Assembly (NCBI RefSeq): GCF_901709675.1
Contig: NC_051106.1
Location: 3,482,001 to 3,546,000, forward strand
Direction of reading: 5' to 3'
Source: Syngnathus acus
Taxonomy: Eukaryota; Chordata; Actinopteri; Syngnathiformes; Syngnathidae
Length of the DNA: 64,000 nucleotides
This document shows positions 30,120 to 41,080 of this stretch, in pieces; position 1 is the stretch's first letter; the number at the start of each line of letters is the position of its first letter. A program made the translations under genes and the position numbers. The notes under the pieces were generated by a model. It worked only from the letters and a program-made list of their open reading frames with translations. It was not told where the DNA came from and did not search any database.

Positions 30120-33100
30120 ATGGATAACCGTTGTTATTGTTGTACCACCAAGTTCGGCGTTTTTAAAAAGGAGGTAAGTTGTCTTCAGTATGGGTCAGTA
30201 TGGCTAAATACTGACTCACATTTCTGGAGGTGGAAGATGTGCTTCTCTGGAGAAAATCCAGCAGCTTCTGACCAATGTGTAAAAATGATTTAATTTTTAA
30301 TTGGTTTGACTCCTAAAAAAATGTAAACAACAAAAGGAGGACTGTTGCATTGTGCTGTTTGAAATTCGAAAGGATTGCAACATTTTTAGGCGCACAGGTG
30401 ACTTTAAAGAAATCAAAGACAAGAACAAACATAAAGCAAATGTATTAAAGCAGTTCATTTGCGGAACATTTATGAAAGACAGTTGAAGAGGTGCGAATTA
30501 ATCTCATGGTTTAAAAAAATGTATAAATCGGGTATAAACCTTGGAAATTTCTGAAAAGACAGAATATTTAGATATTTTCACGAGTGTAATTAAATTTTAA
30601 ATATAATGGGGTATGTCCTTGTTTTGTTTATTTTTTAATAAATGTAGCCCATGTGTATTTTGGAAAAGGTCTCAAGTCATGCTTATTTATAAACTATGTG
30701 TATAGTTTTTTATTTTGGGATGCGTTACTGTGTATAGATCATTTACGAGTATCTTTAACATGATACAAGTAATAATTTATCGAGTATAAGGGTTAAGACT
30801 AGATAACTAGATCTCCCTTTGACACTAAACTGTACTGAACCAAAACAATGTCTGGTTTCTTTCCTTTCCGTTTTTTGTATATCTTTTTTATGTCTTTACA
30901 TGTTCAATCAATCAAATGCCTCATCTATTTTGCTCCTAGCTGGGTTGTAAAAACTGTGGCCGGTCCTTCTGCGCCAGCTGCTTGACTTATAATGCTGTAG
31001 TGCCACGTTGCGGCAACAGCCAGCAGAAGGTCTGCAAGCAATGTCATGGCAATCTTACAAGGTAGCTCTCATGAAAATGATGTTAGTGAACAGATCGAGT
31101 GACTGATTCTGTACCACTATAATGTGTTTCCAGTGGGAATACTTCAAACGATGCAGGAAGATGGTCTCCACCTGAAAACTACAAAAAGTGGGGTTATCTT
31201 CACGTCTGTAATGTTTCTAGGACTTGTGTATTCACAAAACAAAATTGCTCCACAGACGAGTTGCTGCATTTGAAGCCAAACAGCAAGGACAGAAGACACA
31301 GCCACATGGAGGCAGTATACCTTCTCTCGCAGGTCTTCCCCCTCCTAAAGGTCTAAGTACGGAAGATCAAGCAATTGTTGAAAGGCTTGAAAAGCTGAAA
31401 AAAGACACTGCACCAAGTATTATGATTTCTTCTTTACAAAAAATATCATTTTACATGACCGTTATTTCATTTATTGATGCTACTATTCTACCTCCTGCAC
31501 AGAGTCTATCCCTTCTGAAAAAGAGCTTGAGGCTAGGCTCTCTGCCCTTAAAGGTCCCATCAAGCCAGCGCCTTCTTCCCAGGAGATGGAAGACCGGTTA
31601 GCAGTTTTAAAGGGCCAAACTCCTCCTTCTCAAGCCCCACCACCTGTGAGCACAATGCAATACAATTTTATTTGTATAGCCCATTTCACAACAGATGGAA
31701 CTGAAACAAAGCCCTACCATTATCATTAAAAATACATTTCCAATAAAGTGCTGGCAAATCCAGTTGCCATTTTTGTTAAGTGGGGTTGTCAACATCTGCT
31801 GTAAGCAATAAAGTAACTTCTAGTCTTAATCACGTTTAAAAATCACATAAGCGGTAAGCTACGTTTTGAATCAAGTAATCAGTTTAAGTAAGTTGCTCTT
31901 TCAAGCTAACTGTGCATGCTCTTTTTAGGTCCACCAGCCTCCAGATAACAGGACTCAGACTGAGCAATCCAATGATCTTCTTATTCAGATGACAGATGAA
32001 GTTGGAATTGACCATCAATTTGATAATCCTGGAGACAGTAAGAAAACACACTTATTGAAACAGTGAAACAGCGAAACTTTACTTTGCATTGCTGCCCTTG
32101 TTCCTCGCGGCCACCCTGTGGTCTCGCTGAAAGGCTAGTGGCAATCATGGCACTATTTGATGAACTGAAGGTGAATTATCTTATCAGGTGACAGTGGAAA
32201 TATGAATGATCTGAACAAAGGAGAGGACCAGACACGACAGGACAATAGGAATGAGAACCAAGACTCATGGAGGCAGCTTGAGAATGATGCGGCACAATTG
32301 GTTGAAGATGCTCAAAAGGAGCTGAGAAAGGATCATCATGAGACAGAACAAATCCTCAATATGGCCAAGAGGCTCGCACAGCTGAAAGGCCAGGACCCAG
32401 ACCAAGGTTCGACACAACAATCAATCACAACAGTGTTTTATCAATGCAAGAAAGCCACCCACAAACTCCTATTGTGAGTTTAAGGTGGTTTCTACTCAAG
32501 ATGTTCATCTAAATGAAATAAGATATGCACACTTTTTATTTTAAAAACGTGTCATTTTTAGTGAAGATGGAAGATTACAAACATCCTGACAGTGATGAGG
32601 AGACAGAGGATGACACTATAAAGAGAGTCTTAAAGCAGGTACAGTTTTGTGTGTGTGTGTGTGTCTGTGTGTGTGCATGTGGATGCCAGTGCCACTCTCA
32701 TGTAATAAAAATTGATTTTGAAATCACTTTACAGCGGTAACACGTTTACATGCTGCAATTCACGTGTGTCTGTTGTGACAGCTCTCGGAAGAAGCTGCAC
32801 TAGATGAGGCCAGTGGCTACAACATACCTCTGGAACACAGTGGACCGAAAAACACAGAGAAGAAACCCAGTGGACCGAAAAACACAGAGAAGAAAGAGCC
32901 CTCGAAGAAGCCTGTATTAACAACAATAAAAACCAGAACCGAGTATTTCGGAGCTGTTGGTGATACTTTTTATAAATGATCATTATTTGGATCTGTTTGG
33001 CAGACAAAAGCTCCAGCGACCAAGAGTAGGACTTCACGGGCACCCGTAAGATCAGTGGAAACACCATCAGACAGTGATGACGATGAACTTCCGTGGTGTT

Positions 33101-33399
33101 GCATCTGCAATCACGATGCCACTTTACGCTGTTACACCTGCGGTGGAGACCTGTACTGCAATCGCTGCTTCAGGTGATTCACAACACTTTCATGGTGGCT
33201 TTGCATGTGATTCCGGATGCAGCCCATGACCCAGATAAATCGGGAGGCAAGCTGTTGCCATATTACCGAGCAGCATGCGTATGAAGTATTTAGTGATTAT
33301 CAATCTGCACCCTTTTACACCCGCAGGGAAGGACACAACAAATGGATGGACCATGTCACCGCCAAGTACACCGCACCAAAAAAGAAAAGGAAGTCTTGA
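30120..33399 (+). CDS. zfyve19: FYVE zinc finger protein 19 (ANCHR), 11 exons, 437 aa
   Basis: Exons: 30120-30173, 30940-31061, 31134-31187, 31256-31416, 31503-31645, 31929-32037, 32188-32406, 32562-32638, 32782-32913, 33004-33173, 33327-33399 (stop TGA). Phases close throughout. ANCHR is the abscission-checkpoint protein that binds VPS4 and PI3P and holds ESCRT-III at the midbody. The N-terminal FYVE-type finger (about 1-58) has CxxC pairs C5/C8 and C21/C24 plus CKQC. Two MIM-like helices follow, [11 protein letters not shown] and [12 protein letters not shown] third conserved block is [13 protein letters not shown], then [20 protein letters not shown]-terminal B-box-like zinc motif starts WCCICN and ends CNRCFREGH, and the tail ends PKKKRKS. 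Start: ATG 30120 gives MDNRCYCC; an in-frame ATG at 30108 is possible. Two donors are weak (GTGGGG at 31188, GTTCGA at 32407). Exon 9 has a 30-bp in-frame duplication. Human length is 471 aa. Confidence 0.94.
31646..31928 (+). other. zfyve19 intron 5, nothing else seen
   Basis: An intron between exons 31503-31645 and 31929-32037, AT-rich, with no further exon or repeat recognised. Confidence 0.6.
32647..32680. repeat. (GT)n microsatellite
   Basis: An imperfect GT repeat starting a few bases after the zfyve19 exon 8 donor. Confidence 0.85.
32838..32896 (+). repeat. zfyve19: 30-bp tandem duplication in zfyve19 exon 9
   Basis: Copies at 32838-32867 and 32868-32896 are nearly identical. They encode a repeated 10-residue unit [10 protein letters not shown] / [10 protein letters not shown]. 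The duplication is in frame and lies between the conserved acidic block and the C-terminal zinc motif. Confidence 0.9.
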
Positions 33400-33531
33400 T
33401 GGCCACACTGTGTAACGATGGCGGCTTTGTCTGTTATGGAGAAGTTTATGTGGTTAAGAAAACCTTATTTCAAAATGTTATCAACGTGCAATTTTTGAAT
33501 CCAGCCATGGATGTAATTCATTAATTAATTT

Positions 33532-33537
33532 AATAAA
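33532..33537 (+). terminator. Poly(A) signal of zfyve19
   Basis: AATAAA lies 133 bp after the zfyve19 stop, within an AT-rich stretch. Confidence 0.6.
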
Positions 33538-34500
33538 TTAAACCATCTAGATTAAGACTACTACATTTTAAGCAATAATGCAATGGTCTTTATAATTTGT
33601 CAAAATAGAAGTAAATCTTGCTCTTGTGTGATTGGGGCTAATTCCTAAAAGCAGCAACGCCTGTGCTTTGCATGTTTAGTATTATAAAATGTTGACAACG
33701 CACACAAAAAGCAAATCATGAGCTCATTTGGAGCAATTTACCATCTTAGACTGTCAGCACTGTAGTGACAAAGCGCCACAGAGTCTGTATAAAAGGATTA
33801 GGGGGGGATTTTGTTCTCCATTGGCAGGCACCTCAGCCACACTTGTAATTATGTTTGGATGTGTGTCGAACATCACAGCATTGTCTCGCTCCTGCAGGGT
33901 GTCTTCTAGAGATGGCGAGATCTATTTGCAGTCAGTTCATCACGTAGCAGAAATGTGTCAGTCTCGCAGAGAGGCCACAAGTGAAGTGTCTGATGGTAGT
34001 GGAAAATGGGGGCGATCCAAGCAAATTACCGTAATGGACCCTGATGGAGCCAAAAGACCCCTCGTGTGTGACCGAGAGACCAGCAGAGTGTAGTCTCATC
34101 AAGATACATCACTGCGTAGTCGACTGAGGAGGAACCATCATCACGCTCCTCCGGGGGCTCCATTAAGCTTTGCATGGAGGTCGTTAATGTGTTTGCCCTT
34201 TCTGGTTATGTCGTACACAGACAGGAAATGGCTGCGGATAATGGATGCATACTTAATGGAGCTTCCTGCTGATGATTTTTGCTGTGTTTACTCCTAAACT
34301 TGACATCCACTTAGTTTTCCCGACTGTACTGAAGAATAAATGGAAATGGTATATTGACTCATGACTCATCTTATTGGAAATGTCAAGTTTTGTTGAACGT
34401 GTGTGGGAATATACATGTGTGTCTGTGTGGAATAAATAGGACCAAATTAACACATTTCTTATCCAAATCAAATGTGACACTTAGTACTGAAAATGTTTCA
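33538..34500. other. zfyve19-ppp1r14 tail-to-tail intergenic region
   Basis: About 1 kb between the convergent 3' ends. One 121-codon frame at 33728-34093 (+) has no recognisable domain, splice context or homology I know, so I do not call it a gene. Confidence 0.5.
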
Positions 34501-34501
34501 T

Positions 34502-34507
34502 TTTATT
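34502..34507 (-). terminator. Candidate poly(A) signal of ppp1r14
   Basis: AATAAA on the minus strand about 280 bp past the stop codon. A nearer hexamer at 34770-34775 lies 11 bp past the stop. Confidence 0.45.
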
Positions 34508-34785
34508 GTCATACAGCACTCATAAATGAAAATATGTACATTAACAAGCAAAACAAAAATTTACAATTTCACACATGAGGAAAAAATATTACAGCTATTA
34601 CATGTGCATTATGTTTGTGGGACACATGTCATAACAGTCCACAAATTCAAAAGAACTTCACTGACTACTTTGGTGTCAAACTGACCTGGGAAAGAGCATG
34701 TGAAGCGCACATACAAGCATCCAAACGGTAAAAACAAAAGGGGGATTGGAGAAACCATTGCCTCAATTCTTTATTTGACCTGGAG

Positions 34786-37700
34786 CTATTTCTTCAAGGG
34801 TCCTGACATTTTGCGTAGTCCCTTTATCCTGTAGAGCAGCCCGTTGACAAAATCCTAAGGAGCATGCACAAACAAGCTTGTAACCCCATTGACATTTTTC
34901 TCTAATGAACATCCATGTACACATATCCATGTTTTACAGCTTACATAAACATTGACATTCAAATTTATCGACTATGTAGGCCTAAATTAATCTAACGGGC
35001 AATACAGTATGGGAGGATACAGATGTGATTTTTAATTTCTCACCTCAATTGGCTTCCTGCATTCTTGCAACAACTCCTGAAAGCAGCAGAAGAAAAAAAC
35101 TGAATACATTAGGTATTTCTGAACTGGGAATAAAATGTTACCATGATCCATCCATTCAATATTGGACACTTATATTCAACCCATGTTATTTGAAATTCTA
35201 TCCAAAGACATTATCAACAATTATGTACCTGTACTCGCTTTCTTTGTCCCTCATCTGACAGCTCCAGGAGCTCATCTATGTCAATCTCCAACTCTGGAAT
35301 ATCTTCTTCCTGCAAAAGAATAATAAAAGTTGTTTCTGCATCTCTATTCCAAATCCCTCAATTACCGACATGTGATGGACACAAAAGCTCACAGGGTACA
35401 ATCCCATCCTAAATCCCAGTGAAAAGTATCTCCATGACACTGAGCAAATCAGTGGGATGGAAATTATTGTCAACTAGAGCGTCAATGTTTCCACTGTGCC
35501 TGTTAAACCAAGACACGAATGTAGTGACTGACTATTACATTTATTTTTTTAAAAACAACTAAAATAGATTCAGTATATCACAAATGTGTCATCTACAAAA
35601 TTTAACGACTTTAAAGTACTGTAGAATGTCCTGGAAGGAAACTTGACCAGCAGTACATCCAGACTCAGCAGGTATACACTCATATTTGACAGGGCAGTTT
35701 GCTTTTCAGAGGGAATATTTTCCGGTTGGGAAGATTTCATTGCCGAGGAAGATTGGGCTTGGACGTTTCTCTGGATGATGAGAGAACTAATCAATGTGAA
35801 GTGCTGAGTGGAGGAGTGGATGGACCCTCTTCCTGGTCCCCCGTGCACCCTCTAATTGATACATGGTGCCGGGATGGACCCCTTGTTATTCTGCTTAGCT
35901 CTGCAGGGTTTCGGCGTGTGTGTGTGTGTTTATTACTTTGGTTAATGATGCTCATTTCCTTGTTGTAACTGACCAATTGATTGCATATCTAAAGGAAGCG
36001 TTTGTTTTTTTATTTTACTTTTACTTTTATTATGCATGTCATAAATTATGTTTGGCCTGCAGTAATCCACAGTTGGGCATGCAATTCAATGCTAGAAAGC
36101 TCTGTATGTTTTATTTTCTTAAAATGATTTAGTACCTTTACACCCTATGGAGCATTATGTAAGCATTGGCAGAGGATCTTGTGATTAAGAATAATTCCTC
36201 AAAGTGTCAACTCAGCATCGGCGCGTGCAAGGAGAATAAAATAGTTGACTTTTTTCTGTGACCTCTCTACTGTGCAGTACTTCAACTTCAGCATTTTATA
36301 CTGCATAACATGGCTGATTTATCTTCAGCGGAGAAGAAATTGCATTTTAATGAGGTCTCTGAGCAGCATCTCAGTAGCACTTTCTGCAGTTGAAAGCAAT
36401 ATAATAAATGTTGGAGCTATTATTGGAATTTATGAATATCAAAGTCTTAGCTTCAGAAAGCAACAGATGCAGTCACCTGAGCTATTGGATTCTGTCGTTT
36501 CGAGTGTTTTATCCCTTTTGTGACTCAAAACAAGAGCTTTATTTATTTATATTTTAATGAATTTAATATTTGTTCAAAAACTTGGATGATCAGTCAGCGT
36601 ACATATTGGAGGTTATTTTTACTCATTTTTGACCAATCAAAGTGTTGCTTTGTTGTCCTTTATGATGCAATGCTATTGCATAATACATTTTCCATTTTGT
36701 GGGTCTCCTGACAAGTGACTATGATCTACAAGGTCTGACCTCAGCAATATTCTACATATATTTGTTGCAAAACAACAATTTAGCAGTTCGAACATTAAAT
36801 ATGTGATCCTTGGAGGGCATTCAATTGAATATTTGTAGGTTGAAAAGGATTTGCAATTCATTGTATTGTTTTTTTTTTTTTTACACTACCTCCCAACTTA
36901 ATTGGAATTAGGGTTTGTATTTTAAACATTGAATATTTTATTTACCTGGCCCGAAGGAATCATTTCACCTTACAAATATTGCACATTTCAGACTCTTATA
37001 CCTTACAGCTAATCGTAACTCTGGAAAGAAAACAAATCGCCATCAAGACACGCTATGTTTTTACTGCCTTGCTAATACGGAAACCATGCCCAGGAAATAA
37101 AAATGTCACTGAAAATTCCAACATCATTTGAACTTATCCAAGTCCTTCTGCCTTTCCTGTTAGAAAGCAGGGCTCTATCTATTTTAGGCCCTACAACAGA
37201 ATTACTGTCAATTAAATTGAGGAAATAAAAATGGATGTTGACACAGTAGTTTAAGAATAAAGTTTTATCTGTCAGCATCCCCCAATGTTTGTATGCCAGT
37301 TGTATTATTATCGATTTAGCTTTAATACTGCAGGACATTTCCCTTTTCTACTGATCATACCTTCTATGAGGTTTACTATTTCTCCAAAGGTGTGAAGTTT
37401 GCAAAGAAGCTGGCCAAGGCAACGCTTGCATAAATTAGAGATGTGGTTAAATAATTTAGACAGCAATGCAAAGGGACTGTCGGTAAAAGGTTCCGAGCGG
37501 AAGACTCCAACCAACAGAGCATGTTTTTTTTTTTGAGGAAATGCAAAATGTATGATAAACTCTATAGCCATAATTCTGTACGCATATTCCAATATGATGA
37601 TTCACAAGAAATATATGGGTGACATTAATGTGTCTTATATGGATGATTATTGTTTGTCAGATTCAATTGGGAGAAAGAAGTGATCTTGAAGATGCAATAT

Positions 37701-39014
37701 AGGGATGGAGGTTTTTTTTTCTAGCGGGCTGAATTTTCTGCAGAATTCTAAGGAAATAAATCAAATTCAATGCATAATGTTTTGCAATATCCTGACTTAA
37801 GTGATATTATCATTGATTTGATTGATTTGTAAAATGAGCAAGCAAATGTCAATATTTACTTTTAGGACATACGAGGACATTTCACTATGACAGGGTGAAC
37901 ATGTTAATCTTGACAAGATTCAACGTCATAATATAATGAAAACTACCAAATATTGTAACTATTTATTCTGTCACTGTTTCATTTGCCTCAATGAAAAAAA
38001 AAAAACTCTTTTAAGAGGCAGTTAACCCTTTACGACAGAGTGGACAGCAATTTTATGGATTCCTGAAAAATTTCAATATGACTAATTTTATTAAACAACT
38101 TATTGCGGACAATGAAACCATGTAAGAATTATTCTTTTATACAAAATATATAATCACTTAACCACTTATGTATTAAACAACACATTTATTTTACACGCTA
38201 TTTTAGACCAGGGTACAAAGATGAATACTTTCCTTATTTCCAACAATGCAAAAAAGTTCATCCTCTTTGTTAATATAGCCAATAAAGAACTGTTTGTTGC
38301 CCCTGTCTACATTAGCTCAGAGGAATGTAATGTTTTTATTATCAGTCAGTTGGACAAAAGCATACACATGCTCTCCTCATCGTACATCATGGATTAGTCC
38401 CTGCCTTAGTGATGTTGTCATTAATCTGCATCGTCATTCCAAGCTAGCCAACGGAAATCCCTCTTTCCACCGCGCTGAGCTGCCGCACGTGGGAGATGAG
38501 ACATCTGTTGCCATGGTTTCCCCCTTGAGAGAATCCAATGCAAATCAATGTGCAGCCAGTGACATAATTGGATTGTGTCCCACGTTACAGAAGTGCAGTT
38601 GATGTGGATTGTGTTTCTGCATGTACAAATCCACAGCGGCATCTTATATGACTGATATTTTGTCATTTATTGAAATATTATAACACAGCTGAGAGTGCAG
38701 TAAGATCCGTGCATTTATGAAGCAATCTCACGGGTAATCTCTCGTTATTGTCAATATCGAATTATGATGGATAAATGGGCACTGCCTCCACTGCTACATG
38801 CATGTGTGCATGTGTCCACGAGTCTACCCCTTACCTCACAGTCAAAGAGCAGGTGCAGCTGTTCATCTATCCACTCCTCAATATCCAGCCTCCTCTGCAG
38901 GTCCTTGCGGTTGTACTTGACGGTCAGCTTGCCAAGCTTGCGGTGCCCTGGCTCGTCGACTTTGCCCGTGGATTGGAACATCACTCTGGACTGGGTGTTT
39001 GCCTCTGACGCCAT
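34786..39014 (-). CDS. ppp1r14d: PPP1R14-family protein phosphatase 1 inhibitor, 4 exons, 120 aa
   Basis: Exons: 39014-38835, 35309-35229, 35076-35044, 34854-34786 (stop TAG), with AG/GT borders and phase 0 throughout. The family (CPI-17, PHI-1, KEPI, GBPI) inhibits myosin and protein phosphatase 1 when a central Thr is phosphorylated. Here that site is the Thr in GKLTVKYNRKDLQRRL (about residue 31). The helices IEEWIDEQLHLLFDCE and EDIPELEIDIDELLEL and the C-terminal FVNGLLYRIKGLRKMSGP complete the PHIN fold. The tail ends PLKK, with no long C-terminal extension. Sequence looks closer to the PPP1R14B/C types than to human PPP1R14D. However, the position between zfyve19 and spint1 and the strand match PPP1R14D, so the symbol is by synteny. 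The first intron is 3.5 kb. A CATATAAAG sequence near 39307-39315 (minus) is a possible TATA element. Confidence 0.85.
35310..38834 (-). other. ppp1r14 intron 1, no gene seen
   Basis: 3.5 kb of AT-rich intron. It holds a dispersed-repeat fragment near 37885-37960 that resembles one in a spint1 intron (42700-42765). No extra exon is supported on either strand. Confidence 0.5.
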
Positions 39015-40640
39015 GGTTGCCACGGCCTCAGGAGACCCGTGGAAACACACCAAGTTCTCTCTGTCACGCACACACATGCACACACACAGGCATACACACA
39101 CAAGCAGGCGGCCCACTCTATGTCCGTGTATGTATTTCCTAGTGTTCAATGTCTATCTTCTCTGTAACACTGACTCTGGCTCACACTGCTTGTCCTGCTC
39201 TCTCTCTTTCTCTGTGAAGCTCTCCTTCTCGCCTCCTCTTGCAACACCCACTGCCTGCAGTCCACTGTGTGGACGATGAAACTTGATACGCCTCTGTGTG
39301 TGTATGCCACTTTATATGACAGGGTGTGTGTTTGCTGTACTGGAAGAGCATAGGTCAGTCCCAGCCAATACAAAAAACACTGTGATGAGACAAATCAGCA
39401 AAGGGCAATAAAGTGACTAAAAATAGTCAGCAATAGTCAACAAAAATTCTCTTAAAAATGTTATTCCATTTTATTGTTGCATACAAAATCTATGGATCTT
39501 TGGAGTCAAATTGGCCTCCTTGGTTACAAGGCTTTTAATAATAATTTAAAAAAAATAACACTGTGGATCATAGTGGATCTTAATAAAATATATGCATAAA
39601 TTTTGGTACTCTTCCATGATTAAATGAATAATGTACAATGGTCATGGAAAAAAAAATTCTATCCATATAAAATTTAAGGTTCTGCTGGTTGGCCACACAT
39701 GCCGCTGAATTATTGAAGGCCTTCAGCAGATCACCTTTTCTGCTACTCACATTCATTCATCTGATATTATGCGACTTAGTTCTGCACCGTTAAGGACCAA
39801 AGATATGTTTCTAAATACTGTAGTCATTGCGAAATATACATTATGACGTCACAGTTCACGTGACAACTTCTAGTTTCCCCTTGGGAATTTTGTGTGATGA
39901 TGTAAATCATGACTCAAATCATGAGTCAGCTCCAAATGAAGTAATGTGCATCATGTGTTTTGATATTTTAACGAAGAAGCGAGACAAACAAACATTTTAA
40001 ACGAATATGCTGTTTAGGATTTGTGGCCTCTTTCAATGCAGCCAGTATTGCCACCTTTTGGAATAAAGCATGAAATGCACCCAGGGCTGTTATTCAACTG
40101 ATTATTTGAATCCAGGTGTGTTGGAGGAGGGAAATATCCAAAACATGCAGGATAGTTGCCCTCCGGGATCTGAGTTTGATACCGATGCCTCTTAAATGCA
40201 TACTCTAAAGGAGAACAAGGTGTTAAAGACACAACGTACTTTTGTAATGCTGATTTTTTTTTACTAAAATGAAGAAACATACAATGCATCAGTGCATAAT
40301 GGTGGTTGAAAATAAGAAATTATTTCATATTTTCATTGAGCTGCATGCAAAACAATAGAACAGCAGGGTGATGCAATGTGGCTCCACTCCACTGCAAAAA
40401 AACCGCACCAATAAATATTTGAATTATGTTCCAGGAGAAAACCAATTTCACAATTCAAATCAGTTTTTGTTATCACCCTACCATGTCTTGTCACAACATG
40501 CTAAAAAACATTCATACTGTTGATCATGGGTCACCTACAAGGTTAGATTAAAAAAAAATATTCTGCAAATATTTAAATTTGCAAATGCTGAACATGCAAT
40601 GTAAATGAGTGCTATACTGTTACATTGTATTTGGTTTTTT
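39015..40640. other. ppp1r14-spint1 head-to-head intergenic region
   Basis: About 1.6 kb. It begins with the ppp1r14 promoter side: a (CA)n tract near 39063-39100 and C/T-rich sequence to about 39250. AT-rich sequence without recognisable genes follows. A CTCF-like CCAAAAGGTGGCAA lies on the minus strand near 40048-40062 but is a weak match. Confidence 0.45.

Positions 40641-40643
<3 letters not shown>

Positions 40644-40704
<61 letters not shown>
40644..40704. repeat. (GA)n microsatellite upstream of spint1
   Basis: About 30 perfect GA dinucleotides roughly 150 bp upstream of the inferred spint1 transcription start region. Confidence 0.95.
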
Positions 40705-40707
<3 letters not shown>

Positions 40708-40760
40708 GCGTGGCATGATCCCGAGTGGAATTTCACTTCCTCAGACAGGTGAGTGAATAT

Positions 40761-40767
40761 TGAGTCA
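40761..40767 (+). promoter_or_regulatory. AP-1 consensus site in the spint1 promoter
   Basis: TGAGTCA is a perfect AP-1 core. It lies about 160 bp upstream of the first spint1 donor at 40926, hence in the likely promoter. Motif evidence only. Confidence 0.4.
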
Positions 40768-40849
40768 CTTGGCTAGTGTCGTCACATACCACAGCTCTTT
40801 GGAGTGATCAAACTTTGGAGACTCATTCACGCAAGTGTCACGCACGGAG

Positions 40850-41080
40850 AGGCTCGGCAGGACTTCGCTCTTTGTGGATGTTCTTCTTTTTCAGTCTTTT
40901 TTTTATTTTTGCGCGTGTGAAAAGGTAACCCGGCCGCGTCTGTCTTTACCCTTCGCGGCCCATAGCTCTCAGGAAGACATTTGTAGTTAATTATTGGCCT
41001 CGGTTTCGGTTACAGGTGGCGCTAGAAATCCCATTTGAATTATAGGAGGACTTTATTTTTATTATTCTTTAAGTGTTATT
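40850..41080 (+). other. spint1: spint1 5' UTR with an intron
   Basis: A donor AAAG|GTAACC ends a non-coding exon at 40925, and the acceptor TTTCGGTTACAG ends at 41016. The coding exon therefore begins at 41017 with 64 bp of 5' UTR before ATG 41081. The transcription start is not fixed; 40850 is approximate. Confidence 0.55.

Noticed and set aside
32105-32135. CTCF-like CCACCCTGTGG sequence
   Set aside because: The core has mismatches at key positions and it lies in a zfyve19 intron without other support.
33728-34093. 121-codon plus-strand frame after zfyve19
   Set aside because: No recognisable motif, no splice sites and ordinary composition; likely chance in the 3' intergenic region.
38764-39279. 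171-codon open frame on the plus strand
   Set aside because: It is antisense to ppp1r14 exon 1 and its upstream CA/CT-rich sequence; the minus-strand reading is a recognised conserved protein.
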